A stretch of DNA of 64,000 nucleotides from Myrica gale (lineage: Eukaryota; Streptophyta; Magnoliopsida; Fagales; Myricaceae): assembly GCA_963930655.1 (NCBI GenBank), contig OZ005602.1:22829840-22893839 (forward strand), written 5' to 3'. How positions within the stretch are numbered: the first letter of the stretch is position 1; the number at the start of each line of letters is the position of its first letter. This document shows, piece after piece, positions 23,016 through 36,831 of the stretch. The translations under genes and the position numbers were made by a program. The notes under the pieces were generated by a model that did not search any database, was not told the origin of the DNA, and worked only from the letters and a program-made list of their open reading frames with translations.

Positions 23016-25510
23016 CCTTAAAAAAAAAGCCCACAAAAATGCACTCACTTAGAAGGAAAGGAACTTATGGGAGCTGCAAGGCAAGTTGGGAGGTAGTTTT
23101 CGGCAATAGAGTGAGTGGAAGGTTGAATATGTTCATCAAGAATATTGCAAGATGATCGAGAAGGAACTTCCACCCTCGAATAGATGGAAATTGGTCCCCC
23201 CACAAACCGACCCATTTTTCGTTTTCATAATTTCTCCTCCTCACTTTTTATCTCACCGTTGAAGGATGAAAGCCCTTTTTGAAGGGAATGGTGTCACATC
23301 ACGGCTAAGTGCCCCTATCTTATTGACAAAGTCCCGTAGCCTTCATTAATGGCAAACCCCAGACATTTGCTTGCAGTGCCCTTCATCCCCCACTCAACAT
23401 CGGCAATAATACACATATTTTGAGATAGTTTTCTTTTTACTTTTATCGATTCATATTAAATGTATATCAAATCATTTTAAACTTAAGATATTCTCTAACC
23501 CAAGATAAAATCATCCGTCTTTCTAAATTGATCTCCACAAATTTGTGAAATCATTCGTGGTCTCAAATTCTTGATAAATTCATTATTTAAAATACTTATC
23601 AAGTTATCGTTTAAAGTCATGTCTTAAACTTAAGATTTTCTATGATACCAGATAAAATCGTTCATCTTCCCAAACTCTTGATAAATTCATTTAGTCGTGG
23701 TACTCTCTCAATTAGCATCTAGCTTCTAATCTCCCACACGTTCTCACAAATGAGTTCCTCAGGATCGATCCCGTTCTTCAAAACCTAGTTTCAGGCTTCC
23801 AATGAATATTTTCCGGAGCAGACATATGTGAAGCATCGAGACTAGATGCATTAACGTGACAAGCCAATGCAAAGCAAAGCTTCCTGCGTTTGTACTTGGT
23901 TCTGAAAACAATCCATCTCTAAGCAATCTTTAAAGCGGAGAAACAGGAGTTTAGCTAGCCTGATAGTTAAAGTTGCCCATCTTGGCGAAACCGCATGATG
24001 AATGCGAAGACTGCTTCTTCCTTTCCTACCTCACCCTAGGGGAAGTTTTGGTCAAGCTAGAGCTAGCAGACGTTGAGATCATAGGGTAGCCAAATTCCAA
24101 TTTGTTTTTATTTCATAACAGTATGTGAGGCATGCATGATCCTGACCAATCTTTTTGAACATGTTGAATTCTTCCATCTAGTATGCACTAGCAATAACCA
24201 GACAAAGCTAAACCCTCGATGGTCCCATATTGCAAGCTCATTATTCGAGAGTCCAGATTTTTCTAGTCGACCTATTCTATACGCAATGTTTACTAGCTAG
24301 CTAAAATCTTTTTAAATATATCAGTTGTATTGCATATATAAATATACATATAGTTCTTTAGATCTGACCTACAAAATTCTATTGCTATCTTGAAGAAAAA
24401 TACTAATATAATGGTTCTAGCCAATAGAAAAAAGTTTTAAAAAAATTATTGAATTTTTTTCATTAGACGTAGTATAGATTTTATTAGGGTTTATAAAAAA
24501 GTGTGAGAGATTATTTAATAGTTTTTTTATAATAAAAAAAATTCATTGCCAAACATAGACTAAAAACACTAAGATAATGGTTGGCTAGAGGAAAAAGTTG
24601 AGAGAAAGGATAGGATCATCTTTTTTTTGTTAAACGAAAAAGATAGGATCATCACTTGGGTAAGATCATATCCAAAAGTTATTAAACAATAGACCCTCCG
24701 AAGCAACCTCATGTGGTCACCTCAAATCTAGTATCTGTAATAGTTGGAGATATTCTCTGTCTGCAGATAGCTTAGATCCCGCCATGAAGCATGGAAATAT
24801 TCATAGTTCTAGCACCGGAAGAGCAATATCTGAGGTAGAAGCGACGAGGAGAACGATTGACTGCTATGCATGCAGGCAGCCCTTGAGACGAGGTAATTTT
24901 TAAGTATAAAAGATAATATTTGCAAATTAATTTATTTTATTGACACATTTCTGATTATAATCCTAATATAATCGGTGTCTTTCTGTGAAAGTTAACTCAT
25001 GAAAGAAAGTGTTTTCAAGATATTATAATGTGCTTAGGAAGACACCTAGCTAGAAGCACTTAGCTGTAAGATATATAACTTTTATATATATGTTATATTG
25101 CAAAGGATAGTATAAGTGCTCCACTTCCAGCTTGTTGAAGTGACTTCAATGCTTCAAAATTTCAACCAGTGGAATTAATTATTCCTATAAAAAAAAGGCA
25201 AAAGCAAGAGTCAATGACGAGTACTTTAGGTCTTTTTCATCGTTTTCATCCAACCAAATTCCAGAAATGAGCAAGTTCCAGTCCAAGTGTCCATGGGTGA
25301 TCGATGTAATTACTTATTGTCAATCTTCTTCTTTTCTTCCCTAATGTGTTCCGAATATTCCCACTCAAAACTTCCGGTAGGCCCAGAATCTTTCCCAGGA
25401 AAAAACTCGTACTCCCAGTAGACAACATAGAAGTGGGTTGGCGACCAACAATTGTCCCAAAGTACGTGATCTATTTTGGTCTGGGCTTAAAGAAGAAGTC
25501 CCAGACCAGT

Positions 25511-25522
25511 GGGGGGGGGGGG
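25511..25522. repeat. Homopolymer G12
   Basis: Twelve consecutive G on the plus strand, not near any gene. Confidence 0.85.
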
Positions 25523-26082
25523 ATCGGAGAGGCTGAGTAGTACTGTTCGTCTTAATTTCTTTTTGAGCATGCATGGGGGAGAGATATATATTAGACTGGA
25601 TTGGAAAGAATTTAATTCCAGATATTTTCCATATGAAGCAAAAAAAAATCTACTTTTTCGCAGAAAGTGAGATTCGCAGGGCGTTTTCTCACAGATACAC
25701 CACCCTCCCTCCATATCTGCATTATTGGCGTGCTTAGATCTACCTAGCTGCAAGTTGCTTCATGTGAATCCAAAAGGAGCTGTCACGAGCAAAGAGCTTT
25801 TTGGAGAGTTCATTTGACCCATTAGGGCATTGAGAGGGTAATCGTGGATGAAAGCGACGGGAGATCAGCCCAAGATCCGGAGCCATCCAAACTTCACATC
25901 AATAGGATGGGGGTGGTCTTGAGTCTTTTCTTACTAGTTTTATAAGAATTGGATGCTAAAGGGGTGTTGGATATGGAATATTTTTAACTTTTTAAGAAGA
26001 TTTTTCAAAAACTCTAAAATTGTAGAACCAAACATTAAAAATTTCATAATTTTCACATAAATTTTAATAAATATTTCTCTTA

Positions 26083-26766
26083 GAGCATTACTAGCAGTTT
26101 ATTCATATTTGAATCTCTATTTTAACCAAAAAGTACACTTCTCTATTTTAACTACTAACTTTTTAAAAACATCCACGACCGCTTCTTTATTTTAATCATC
26201 TACTTTTACTATTCTATTAAAATATTATTTTTCAAAGATTTCTCTATTCTTTCTTTAACATTTTATATTTTTGAATATTCGTAACGATCGTATTTTTGAA
26301 TATTTGTCTTATCTTAAAAATTCAAATTTTTTAAATTATCTTTTTCTAACTGTCATATTTTTAAAATTTTGTTTTATTCCAACTGTAGTATTTTTAAAAT
26401 TAATGAAGAATGAATTTTTTTATATTTATTATGATAAAAAAATTATTTATTGAGAAAGAAAAAAATATTTTATAATTATTTATTAGACTAAAACTTTGAA
26501 ATGGTTTGTGACATGCAAAAAGAAATTGGGGCAAAATATAAATTTATGAGAGAGAGAGTGAGAGAGATAAATGAAAGAGAAATTATAGTAGTATTTTAAT
26601 ATGAAGAAGTGAACAGTGGTTATCTAAAAACTGTTCATTTGTTAAATTTTTTGGTTAACTTTTTTTAAAATAGAAAAGCTGTAAAACACATATTTTTAGT
26701 GATTTGACTATTTTGGTTCTATGTTCTAGCTAAAAAGCTAGAATAGAGAAGCTACTAAAAATGCTC
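26083..26766. mobile_element. Harbinger-like non-autonomous element, 684 bp
   Basis: TTA flanks both ends (26080-26082 and 26767-26769). The left terminus is GAGCATTACTAGCAG; the right terminus read in reverse is GAGCATTTTTAGTAG, matching in 12 of 15 positions. The interior is AT-rich with a GA run near 26550-26580 and no credible coding frame. A TWA duplication with 'GAGCAT' ends suits PIF/Harbinger, though the superfamily is inferred. Confidence 0.7.
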
Positions 26767-29146
26767 TTACTATTAACAAGCAGCTAGTGTGAATCAAAGC
26801 TTACATTTTTCACATAAATCTTCAGTAATTTTTTTATTTAAAAACAAAATTATATCAAAATATTCTCTCTCCTTAATTTTTAACAAATTCATTACTTTTT
26901 TATTAAAAAAATTTACCGAATTTTCACTCTATTAATTTTTTAACAAACTCTAATAAAAATCATTATACATAAAACATTCTTCAACATTTTCACCAACAAC
27001 TTTTTACAAATTCCCATCAAAAAATCAAAATACAAAAATTTTCTTTTACGGACTCAAAATTTTTACAATTTTTACTCTTCAAACATGACTTAAGTATTAG
27101 TTGCTGCTAGAGCTAACGTGGCCATATGAGAATAAATTACATCTACATATTACAAATAGCTTAAATCTCAAGTAGATAGGTCAAGTCCAAGATTAAACAT
27201 TTTGGAAGAAAAAAAGGGATGTACGAACGGAAGAAACAATGAGATCAGGTACCAAAAGAAAAGGATATATTCTCTCCCGGGTATCTTAGCAAAAACAATA
27301 TATTCTTGTTGTATTTTTCTTTTCAAGATATTCTTCTCGTGTGAATAGAAAGGGAAGTCAATCTTAAAAATACATAAAATAATGGGGGGTTCTTTTGTGG
27401 ATGTGGAAATCCAGCAAAATCTTCGGTGATGTTTCAATGACATACATATTCGGCTGGTCATTATTGATATGCTGCAATTATCTACTTTTTGATTTGGAAT
27501 TCAAAAGATAACGAGTGCCGGTGGGAATAGACAAAAGAGATAAAAGCAAACGAGGCACGTCAAATCAAACGCTTTACTTTCCCCCATTCTCTCTTCCGGA
27601 GGATAGGAAGAGGGAGAAGCCAATTTGGCTTGAAAATTTGAGGTGTTCTTCTGCGAGTGCCATTTGTTGGAGAATGAGGGTTGGTATGCATGCATGTCTG
27701 AGTTATCTATCCTTATATCAATCGGGAAAGGGTTGATGATCAAGTGCACGTGGCATGTCACGAGTTAGCAGTCAAAGAAGTAAGAGGGAAAAATTAGAAA
27801 ATTTCCCAAAGGTTAGATAGGGTTATCAAACTTTTCATTATAAATTAAACACGTTGATAATTTGGAGTGTGATGGGTTGGAGAGTAGGAAGATAATATTT
27901 ATATATGCATGTATTTTACTTGCCTAATAATTTATTAATATGCTTGTAATTGGACTTTGGGTCCCTTTACATTGAAATGGCTTGACTACTAGTTTTTAAG
28001 GGATGCAGAAAATAAATATATTTAGGATAAATACATTTAGAGAGTTTGGTATATATATTGCATCATAAACTTGTACCATTTTAACTACTAATATTATATA
28101 TTGTTCATTATTTGTCAAACTTTTATGCCAGATTACAACAAAATGAGAATAATGCATCTAACTCTCTTCACATATGTTTTATATCCGATGAAAAATTAAC
28201 AAAGAATGTAATAGGGCTGTTCAACATTGGAATGGGGGCAATTGGGTCCCCAATCAGCATCACTACTGTCCTGAGCGGCGAGCCAATTTTGACAACCGCT
28301 CCTGCCCCCACCCCGACCAGAGGTGGCAACCGCATGTCTATCGGTAGCAGTTTGCGAGTGGCGGTAATGGGGTGATGGTGGTGGAATCGCATAAATCAAG
28401 CAACTCTCCAAATCTCTACAAAATCAATAATATCCCAAGATATCGTGATAAAATCCCAACTCGATTCACAAATTACAAACAAATGCAAAATTTCAAACCA
28501 TAACAAAATCCCCAAAATCGCAACCAAAATCTCAAATAGTGGATTGGGGGAGAACCGGAGCCAACTTCGCTGGCTTGGCGGAGTAAGCCTCCCTCCCCAA
28601 TACGACGAGTTTCTCATTTTCGTTGAAATTTAACCCAAATTTTCGTTGGCTTTGTTAATGAGAAATTGCCTCATTTTCGAGGAGAGTGGTCCAAACCCTT
28701 CTTCTTATTCTCCCCAATGAGAAACTGCGTCATTTTAGAGAAAGGGTGTCGGGTCCATAGCTCTTCTTCTTTTTTCCTCTCTCTCCTCGATTTCAGAACT
28801 CTATTTTTTTCCCTTTGGTTGACTGGTTCGGCGGAGATCGAAATTGCCACCCCTAAAAGCGCCGCCTCCCAACCAAAAAAACACTGCCCCAGTTTCGTAC
28901 TCTAAACCCTTCGGCTATGTTTGTTTTAATTTTTAAAACGTTTTTAAAAAAAATTTTAATTATTTTTTTATCAATTTCAATACTTTTTCAACAGTATCAA
29001 TAATTTTTTATAAATTTTAACAATTTTTAATACACTTTTCACAATTTTAAAAAAATTTATACTATTTTTAAAAAAATAAAAATACAAAAATTATTTTGAG
29101 ATAAAAAATATACGGAAAAAAGGGAAAATAAGCATAATAGACTATA

Positions 29147-29535
29147 GGGCATGTTTGAGCCCCAATTAATTGGGCTCAAAATTTTAGGTTTACTACTAAA
29201 AAATTAACCACATAATTTTTTATTATTATAATATTTTTTAAAAATATTCTCTCTTTACTTTTTCACCAATTCCCATTACATTTCTTTACTTTATAATCGG
29301 TATGTTTGGTGCCCAAATATTTGGGCTCAAATATTTGAGTTTAATCATAAAAAATTCACCACATAATTTTTTATTATTATAATATTTATTAAAAATCTTC
29401 TCTTTATTTTTTCACTAACTCCCATAACATATCTTTACTCTATAATATTTCTCAAACCCCAATATTTAAAATTTTCACCCTCAAACATATAGAATATTTC
29501 TCAAATCCTAATATCCAAAATTTTCACCCTCAAAC
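29147..29535. mobile_element. Two AT-rich MITEs in tandem
   Basis: Unit 1 (about 29147-29300) and unit 2 (about 29300-29535) share 'ttgggctcaaa', 'aaaaaatt.accacataattttttattattataatat' and 'ttactttataat'. Unit 2 ends with two variants of 'caaaattttcaccctcaaacat', the inverted partner of the 'atgtttg' start. Unit 1 lacks that right end and seems interrupted by unit 2. A third copy is at 49037-49235. Confidence 0.65.
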
Positions 29536-30495
29536 GTATCGTATATCACCCGTGGGTGAATAAGCCATATCTTATGATCTATTACATTTTGATCGGTGGA
29601 AAGGGAAATGCTTTTGATGTACATGTGTTTTTCTGGAGACGAAAGGTGAGGAGCATAATTGAAGCAACTTTTCTCGACCAGGTATCCAATCCAATACAAT
29701 AGATACATCGTCAGAAAAGAAAGAAAGAAAACAAAAAACAAAGAACCAAAAAAAGTTTCCGTTTCCTCTTTCTTCTCTCCCAATCACAAGAAAAAGGCAT
29801 CACACATGTAAGTGGACCCCATTTGGGTCTCAGAGAAAAAGAGGACGAAACATATGGACCGCCTTTCCGAAGCTTTTTAAGTTGTTGCACGCGTGGCAGT
29901 TCATGTCTTTTTTTTTTTCTCCTTTTTCCTTCTTTTTTATTATAATTTATTTGTCTGTCGGCTCTCTCTTTTCTTCTTCTTTTCTGAATTAAATGGAAAG
30001 TATCAAAAAAAGAAAAAGAAAAAGAAAGCCAATTCCAGCAAGATTGAGACAAGAAAGAAAAAAGTACATCAAGATTGATCAAAGCCAAGTAAGGAAAAGT
30101 AGGGTGTGAAATGAGCCGGGGGCTGAGGAAGAATTTTCTTAGATCTTATTCTTTTTTGTAACTTCTCCATTGCCTGTTGTTATGAATTATTCTTTCTCTC
30201 TTTTTTTTTGTGGGTTGAAATCATGATATCAATAGAAAGATTACAAATGTTATGCAAAGATAGAAAACTTTGTATATTATTAGCAAATTGATTGAATCAT
30301 TCTAAAGTTAAACATATCTGTCACTTGATCCAATAATTTGAGATAAAGTCTTTGGAAAGTCGGTTTTATCAAGTGGACGAAGATATTTCACAATTCAGAT
30401 GCTGGTTAAGGTTTCTATTCTCAAAGTAGGCCCAAGATAAAGGATGATAGGTGGTATTTGTGTATCACCTTAAAATTTTAACACACAAATACTAA

Positions 30496-30673
30496 GAGGC
30501 TGTTCGGTGATATAGTATTTTGAGAATTTTTTGTGTTTTGAGATTTTTTAGGTGATGTTAATTTTATTGACATGTGTGCAGTAGTTATTTTTAAGTGATG
30601 TTAAAAACATGTTCGGTTTGTGTATTCTCAGGATTCAAAAAATCCTGAAAATTCAAAATTGCCGAACAAGCCC
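30496..30673. mobile_element. Tourist-like MITE, copy 3
   Basis: This is a 178-bp element flanked by TAA (30493-30495 and 30674-30676). The ends are GAGGCTGTTCGG and, in reverse, GGGCTTGTTCGG. The interior matches the copies at 9595-9779 and 16707-16895. Confidence 0.8.
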
Positions 30674-31811
30674 TAAGTGAGAAAAAAAATTATATATATA
30701 TACTTTATTTTATAAAACAATTTGAGGTGTTAAGGTCTCAAAATGTTATGCTCCAAGTTTATAAAAAAACTCAATTGTGAAAAAATTATTTAATTTTTCT
30801 TATTTATAAGTGAGCTCTTAAAGAAAATCAGAAATAAAAAAAACAAACTAGAGTAGTGCCGTCTTCTCCTGCGTACGAGAGAAGCATAGTCAGATCTACT
30901 GAACGCGAAATCTAGCAATGAAGCTTAACAACAGTGACGTTTCTGGAGGTTAGCACTAATATTCTTTTGGCCAAAAAGGCGACCGACAGAAACCCACGAA
31001 ACAGGAACATATACCCATTAGATATTAAACTCTTTTCTTTGAACAGTGCTCACAAAAAGCTAGCGATAACAAAGTTTCTGATGACGCTATTAGTTCACAT
31101 ACGTGTGGTGGTGGGTGATCCGGGACCTAACGAGATTAGTTCCCCAGTTTTGAGTTTCCTTCTCCTCTTCATAACATGCATATCTTTCTGGGAAGAAGAA
31201 ACGTGAGGGAGAAAAAAAAAATTCATTTAAAGACTATTAGAGCTGGACACTGATCCCAAGTACCAGTATGCTTGGCCCATTTGCTTCAGTGAGTGGACAC
31301 GGCATCTCTCTCTCTTTCAATAAAGGTGGTAATGAGATGGAGCAATTAAAGTAAAAAGACCCATGGAAGCAGGGAGATCTTTCTCAATAGTCGGGGGAGA
31401 TTATAGGAATCTATGCCTGCTTGCCATGTGTTTGTTCGATTGCCAAAGAGACTGGACCCACTCAATGCACTCATACACCCAAACAAACAGAAGGAACAAC
31501 GACAAGGGCAACAACAGGCGACATCAACACCAACATTTTTAACAATCTCTCTCTCTTGTTGTTCAGTTTTAAGATTTGGGGGTTTTCTTTTCTGTTTTGA
31601 AAACTCTTAACTCCCTTCCTCTCTGTCTCGGCCTACCTGAATAAACTATATTCAAAAGTTTCCGAAGTTAACCCTCTTGGGAATTTTTTTATTAGAGCTC
31701 TTGTAATCTCAAATAAACATTCATTATTTTTTCTCAGACATACATATAATACACTTATACATAGATTTTATCTATAGGGGTGTTAGAGATATTATTATAT
31801 GCTCGCCGGCG

Positions 31812-34800
31812 ATGCCAACGCCGGTTAGCGCAGTTAGGCAATGCTTGACGGAGGAGGCCGCGCATGCTCTGGAGGATGCGGTAGCCGTAGCACGTCGGCG
31901 AAGCCACGCGCAGACGACGTCTCTCCATGCCGTCTCGGCCTTGTTGGCTCTACCCTCCTCGACTCTTCGCGAGGCCTGCGCGAGCTCGCGCAGCGGCGCG
32001 TACTCGCCACGGCTCCAGTTTCGGGCGCTGGAGCTTTCCGTGGGTGTCTCCCTGGACCGCTTGCCCTCCTCGTCCAAAGCCCTGGACGAGCCCCCAGTCT
32101 CGAACTCCCTCATGGCCGCCATCAAGCGGTCCCAGGCGAACCAGAGGCGCCACCCAGACAGCTTTCACCTGCATCAACAAATCCTCCACAGCCAGCAGCA
32201 AACTACCTCGCTTTTGAAAGTCGAGCTCAAGCACTTTGTTCTCTCCATTCTCGACGACCCGATCGTGAGTCGGGTTTTCGGGGAAGCGGGTTTCCGGAGC
32301 TGCGATATTAAGCTGGCGATTATACACCCGCCGGTATCTCGATTTTCCCGGACCCGGTGCCCGCCAGTTTTCCTATGTAACTTGACAGATTCGGATCCCG
32401 GACGGCGTACTTTTAACTTAGAGGTTTCTGGGGACGAGAATTCTAGGAGAATCGGCCAGGTCTTACTCAGAAAGAGTGGGAAAAACCCTTTGCTAGTTGG
32501 AGTTTGCGCTATCGACGCGCTTCGGAGCTTCACTGAGAGTGTAAACAATGGTAAAAGGAGTGCTTTGCCAGCTGAACTAGCTGGGTTGAGTGTAATCAGC
32601 GTTGAGAACGAGATTTCTGAGTGGGTTAATGGAGGTGGGAGCGAGGATAACATGGGGTTGAGGTTCAAGGAGTTGGGTAGTGCTGCAGAGCAATGCTCAG
32701 GGTCCGGATTAGTCGTGAACTTGGGCGATTTGAAGGTGTTCAACGAAGACGGTGCGTCAAGTGAGGCTGTGAGCTTTGTAGTTTCACAGTTGAAAAGGTT
32801 GTTGGAGCTTCACGATGAGAAATTGTGGTTGATGGGTGCGGCTGGGACTTACGAGACTTACTCCAAGCTTCTGGGTCGGTTTCCGTGTATAGAGAAAGGC
32901 TGGGATTTTCAGGTCTTGCCTATCACTTCTTCTATGCCTTTCGGTGATGGATTTTGCTCTAAGTCCAGGTGCGTATTCCTTCGTTTTCCTCTTTTGTCTC
33001 CATCACGTACTTGTGTTTTCTTGGATTGATGAATTTATTTAAAAAAGATTATACAATACAAAAAAAGGGTTGTGCGTGGTGAAAGGAAATAATAGATTAT
33101 GCATCGGTTCAGCTTAATTGGATGTTTGTCTAAAAATGTATGTTTTATGGAAGTTCGGAGACAATGACTAAGACTGCTTGTTTTCTTTATAATTGGTTTT
33201 AAGAGTCGCGACTTGCAATTAAATAATTGAATGCAAGTTCTCTTTGTGATGTTCATATTGTGAGTTTCATATTTTATGTTTTAAGATGGGTAGTGCGAGG
33301 AAATAAAGCCATTATGTTTCTTCCTCTTTTGGATTTATTTCATTTATTGCATATTTTGTTGTTGAAGGAGCTTTTCATATAAATTATATCTGTATCTCGT
33401 GTAAATTTTCCATCTTTCTAGAAATTTGAAACTTCTTTTACATTTATAAGATTTGTCATACAGGAAATTATATACTGGCATAGGTTTATAAATCATATCA
33501 TTATAGCAACAAACTTCATATCACCAGAGCCTTGCATTTCTCTTATAAAAGAAGACAGTTTATGCAACAGAACATAGAACAGGGGAAAAAGGAAAACAAA
33601 AGCATGACCTTGTGGGAAACTGTAGATGCAAGTTTAATTTGGTTGGAGTCCTCTAAATTACTTTTGCACTTTGTATTCGGCGCAAGTATCCTAGCTCAGC
33701 CATTCAGCAAAAAAAAAAAAAAGTATCCTAGCTCAGCCATACTTTGATATTAGTTGGTGCAAAGAGATAACTCTCTTCTCCTGTTTCAGTCCCACATGGT
33801 GGATTTCTGTCAGTTATCCCCATGAGAAGTATAAGAAAACATTCGTAGTACCCTTTTTTTCTGGCCCATATCAGCCAATATGATTTTGTTATGAGAGCCA
33901 TCATTGCTAATTATCTTTCATTCTAGCTACAGATAAGTGTTTGGTTTCCGAGCTGAAATGGCACCGAGGTGTGGTCATTTTATGCGGACAATGATACTCA
34001 TAAAAGTAATTATAACTAGGATTTATTTCCGTGATTCCTATTGTGAAAACTAAATCAGATTTAGTATACTTCTACCAGATGCAGAGTGTATGGGGCGTTT
34101 AAGTGGTTATTGCTATTCCACATCCTGTGTGTGCGTGCAGGCCTGTATTAGTTAATTTGTATATTGTAGCTTCTGACTTTTCTGTGCCATTGGATCTCAC
34201 AGTTCTTTGCTCATGATGTACTTACAGCCTGATGGGGTCTTTTGTTCCGTTTGGTGGGTTCTTTTCCACACCAGCAGACTTCACCATTCCATTAAACCGC
34301 ACAAATCAAGTTTTCACACGCTGTAAACTATGCACTGAAAAGTATGAGCAAGAAGCTGCAGTTAGTAAGAAGGGAGGATCGACTACTTCCGTTGCTGATC
34401 AGCATTCAAAAAGCCTTCCTTCTTGGTTGCAAGTGGCTGAACTTGATGGAGGCAAGGGAGTGGATATGGCAAAGGTGTGTAACCGTTCAATGCACGTGCA
34501 TTTGCAGGATTACACACGAACACCGAAACACTGATGAAGTGTAACACTTTGCTGCAACTGGATTAAAAATTCTGTTTACTATTTGATTAATTACTTTGTG
34601 ACAATACTTACCTTAGAGCTTGTTTGATTCAGTGCAGACCAAGGATGATGTTGCAACATTGAATGCCAACACTTTGGTGCTGCAAGAGAAATGGAACACC
34701 ATCTGCCAACGTCTCCATCAAGCTCAACAATTTCCTAGATTAGATTTTCCCAATGCCAGTTCCCTAGTCCCTTCTGCTGAGGGCTTCCATTTGGTTAGAA

Positions 34801-36551
34801 ATGGAAAGGAAGGAAGCAGCAAAAATTCATCTCGAAGTGAGACTGCAAATTCAATCCCTTGTATGCCAACAGACTTGCAACAAATTGTCTCATTCGAAGA
34901 GAACATTCATTTACCAGTGGCTTCTGTTGTTGAAAATGATAGTTTTCAACCTGAGCCATCAGTAAAAGTTTCAAAGAGTCAACAAATTGGGATGGAGAGC
35001 CCCTGGCTTTCTACGTGCTCTATAGCCAAAATGAGTATACCCACTAACCGCACATCATCTACATCTGTCACTTCTGTGACCACAGATTTGGGACTGGGAA
35101 CACTATATGCATCAACCAGTCGGAAGCCAGATGAGTCTACAAAAGTACCACCTCACAGAGGGTGTCTTCAGCACTTTTCTGGTTCCATTTCCGAGGTTGA
35201 TGCAGCAAGTGAAAGTACTTCACACCAGATTGCCCATTCCTCTTCCTGTTGTGGCCCTATTATGGGAGGATGGTATGATGTAAGAGATCTAAAGGACCTC
35301 AGGAGATCACTTGCAGAAAAGGTTTGCTGGCAAGATGAAGCCATATATTCTATTTGTCAAGCTATATCCCGATGCAGATCTGGTGATGGAAGGCATTGTG
35401 GCTCAAATCTCAGAGGCGGCATTTGGCTTACTTTTCTTGGACATGACAAAGTTGGAAAGAAGAGAATTGCTTCGGCACTGGCTGAGGTAATATTTGGCAC
35501 CAGGGAAAACCTAATCTGTGTGGACTTGGGCTTCCAAGACAGGGTTGTCAAATCAAAGTCGATGTTTGAAAACCAAGAATTTGAGGGTTATGATATGAAG
35601 TTTAGGGGAAAGAGTCTTGTTGATTACATTGCTGGGGAGTTGAGAAAGAAACCCCAGTCGGTTGTCTTCCTTCAAAATGTAGATAAGGCTGATCTTCTGG
35701 CTCAAAGTAGCTTGTCCCAGAGCTTGTCTCGGGCCATTAGAACGGGTAAATTTGCAGACTCATATGGTAGAGAAATCAGCATCAACAAAATGATCTTTGT
35801 GATAACCTCATCGATTACAAAGGATACCGGGACTTCCCTAGCCTCTGAGGGACCTGTGGAATTTTCTGAGGAAAGAATACTCAAAGCGAAAAGATATAAA
35901 ATGAAAATATTGGTTGAATGCGTTGCTCGGGATGCTTGCAGGGGCAACGTCATGAATGTGAGACTAACATCAACAAAAGGAATCTCAAATCCAGCATCTG
36001 TTAATAAAAGGAAGCTGATTGAGACTTGTGGCTCTGGGGAGCAGAAAGAGACCTTCAAGATACAGGAACGGGCGCAAAAAGTGTCTAGATCCTATTTGGA
36101 TTTAAATATGCCTGTCGACGAGCTGGGGGTGGAAACCAATCATGGAGACTGTGAGAGTGACACTATCTCTGAAAACTTGGAAGCTTGTTTAGAGGAGTTC
36201 TTTGATCTAGTAGATGAAAAAGTTATTTTTAAACCATTTAATTTCGATGCGCTTGCTGGAAAAGTAGTGAAGGATATTAGCCTGCAGTTTCAGAGGACGT
36301 TTGGATCTGAGGCTGTGCTGGAGATGGATTACGAAGTAATGGTGCAAATACTTGCTGCTGCTTGGTTGTCCGACAGGGATAGAGCAGTGCAGGAATGGAC
36401 TGAGCAGGTTCTCTGCAGGAGCTTTGCTGAAGCCCAGCGGAAGTACCACCTCACTGCTCAGTCTGTTCTGAAACTAGTATCTTGTGAAGGCTCTTTAATG
36501 GAAGAGCAAGCTCCTGGAATTTGCCTTCCTGCCAGAATTATCGTGTCCTAA
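31812..36551 (+). CDS. SMXL6/7/8: SMAX1-LIKE protein, SMXL6/7/8-D53 clade (strigolactone signalling repressor)
   Basis: This is a nuclear transcriptional repressor related to ClpB. In the family, strigolactone perception by D14 and the F-box protein MAX2 triggers its degradation. Three exons (31812-32968, 34228-34474, 34638-36551) join in frame to 1,105 residues. The N-terminal double Clp-N domain starts at residue 1 (MPTPVSAVRQCLTEEAAHAL). The exon 1-2 junction rebuilds KSSLMGSFVPFGGFF, well conserved in the clade. The C-terminal AAA-like region has a degenerate P-loop GHDKVGKK near residue 736. The degradation-linked RGKT motif reads RGKS at about 791-794, and an EAR motif LDLNMP lies near 955 for TOPLESS binding. 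The 5' end of exon 1 is GC-rich, unlike the AT-rich surroundings, as is usual for this gene type. Which of SMXL6, 7 or 8 cannot be decided. Confidence 0.93.
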
Positions 36552-36831
36552 TTTTTTGTTCACTTTGCTTCTTGTAAGTATATGTACACTAGCTTTCAGC
36601 GTATAGCTTTCGGCTTTTGAGAAGCCTTGTTTAGCTATAACCAAAGTCCAGGTAAATTTTTTGGGCAACCATTGTGTTCTATACTGTCATGTGAGCCAGA
36701 AGCAATAGAATCTATAATTTTCCACCTGTTATACAATACTACAACCAATCCTGTTGGTCTGCAGTTCCTTTTTCTCGTGGGGTGAAAATAAATTTGCACT
36801 TCTATCTTTTAATTTCGTACAAGGAGGGGTG

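Larger units (their letters stand above)
22080..31811. other. Long intergenic region with MITEs
   Basis: No gene is supported over nearly 10 kb. Recognised contents are a fold-back element (22725-23015), a 684-bp Harbinger-like element (26083-26766), tandem AT-rich MITEs (29147-29535), a Tourist-like MITE (30496-30673) and a G12 run (25511-25522). An open stretch without a start at about 24691-24902 (…RRTIDCYACRQPLRRGNF, then stop) is unassigned. 28657-28770 holds a two-unit direct repeat (period 59) of 'aatgagaaa.tgc.tcatttt'. The 29711-30088 frames are low-complexity artefacts of purine tracts. 31200-31811 is probably promoter and leader of the SMXL gene. Confidence 0.5.

Noticed and set aside
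28112..28411. Overlapping frames on both strands (87, 74, 71 codons)
   Set aside because: All three are open at once because of GC-rich repeats and an inverted word (CAATTGGGTCCCCAAT); no protein family recognised.
29711..30088. 125-codon Lys/Arg/Ser-rich minus-strand frame
   Set aside because: Created by long purine/pyrimidine tracts; nothing else supports a gene.
31841..32327. Alternative frames of 96-156 codons in SMXL exon 1
   Set aside because: GC-rich shadows of the true frame, which has clear Clp-N sequence.
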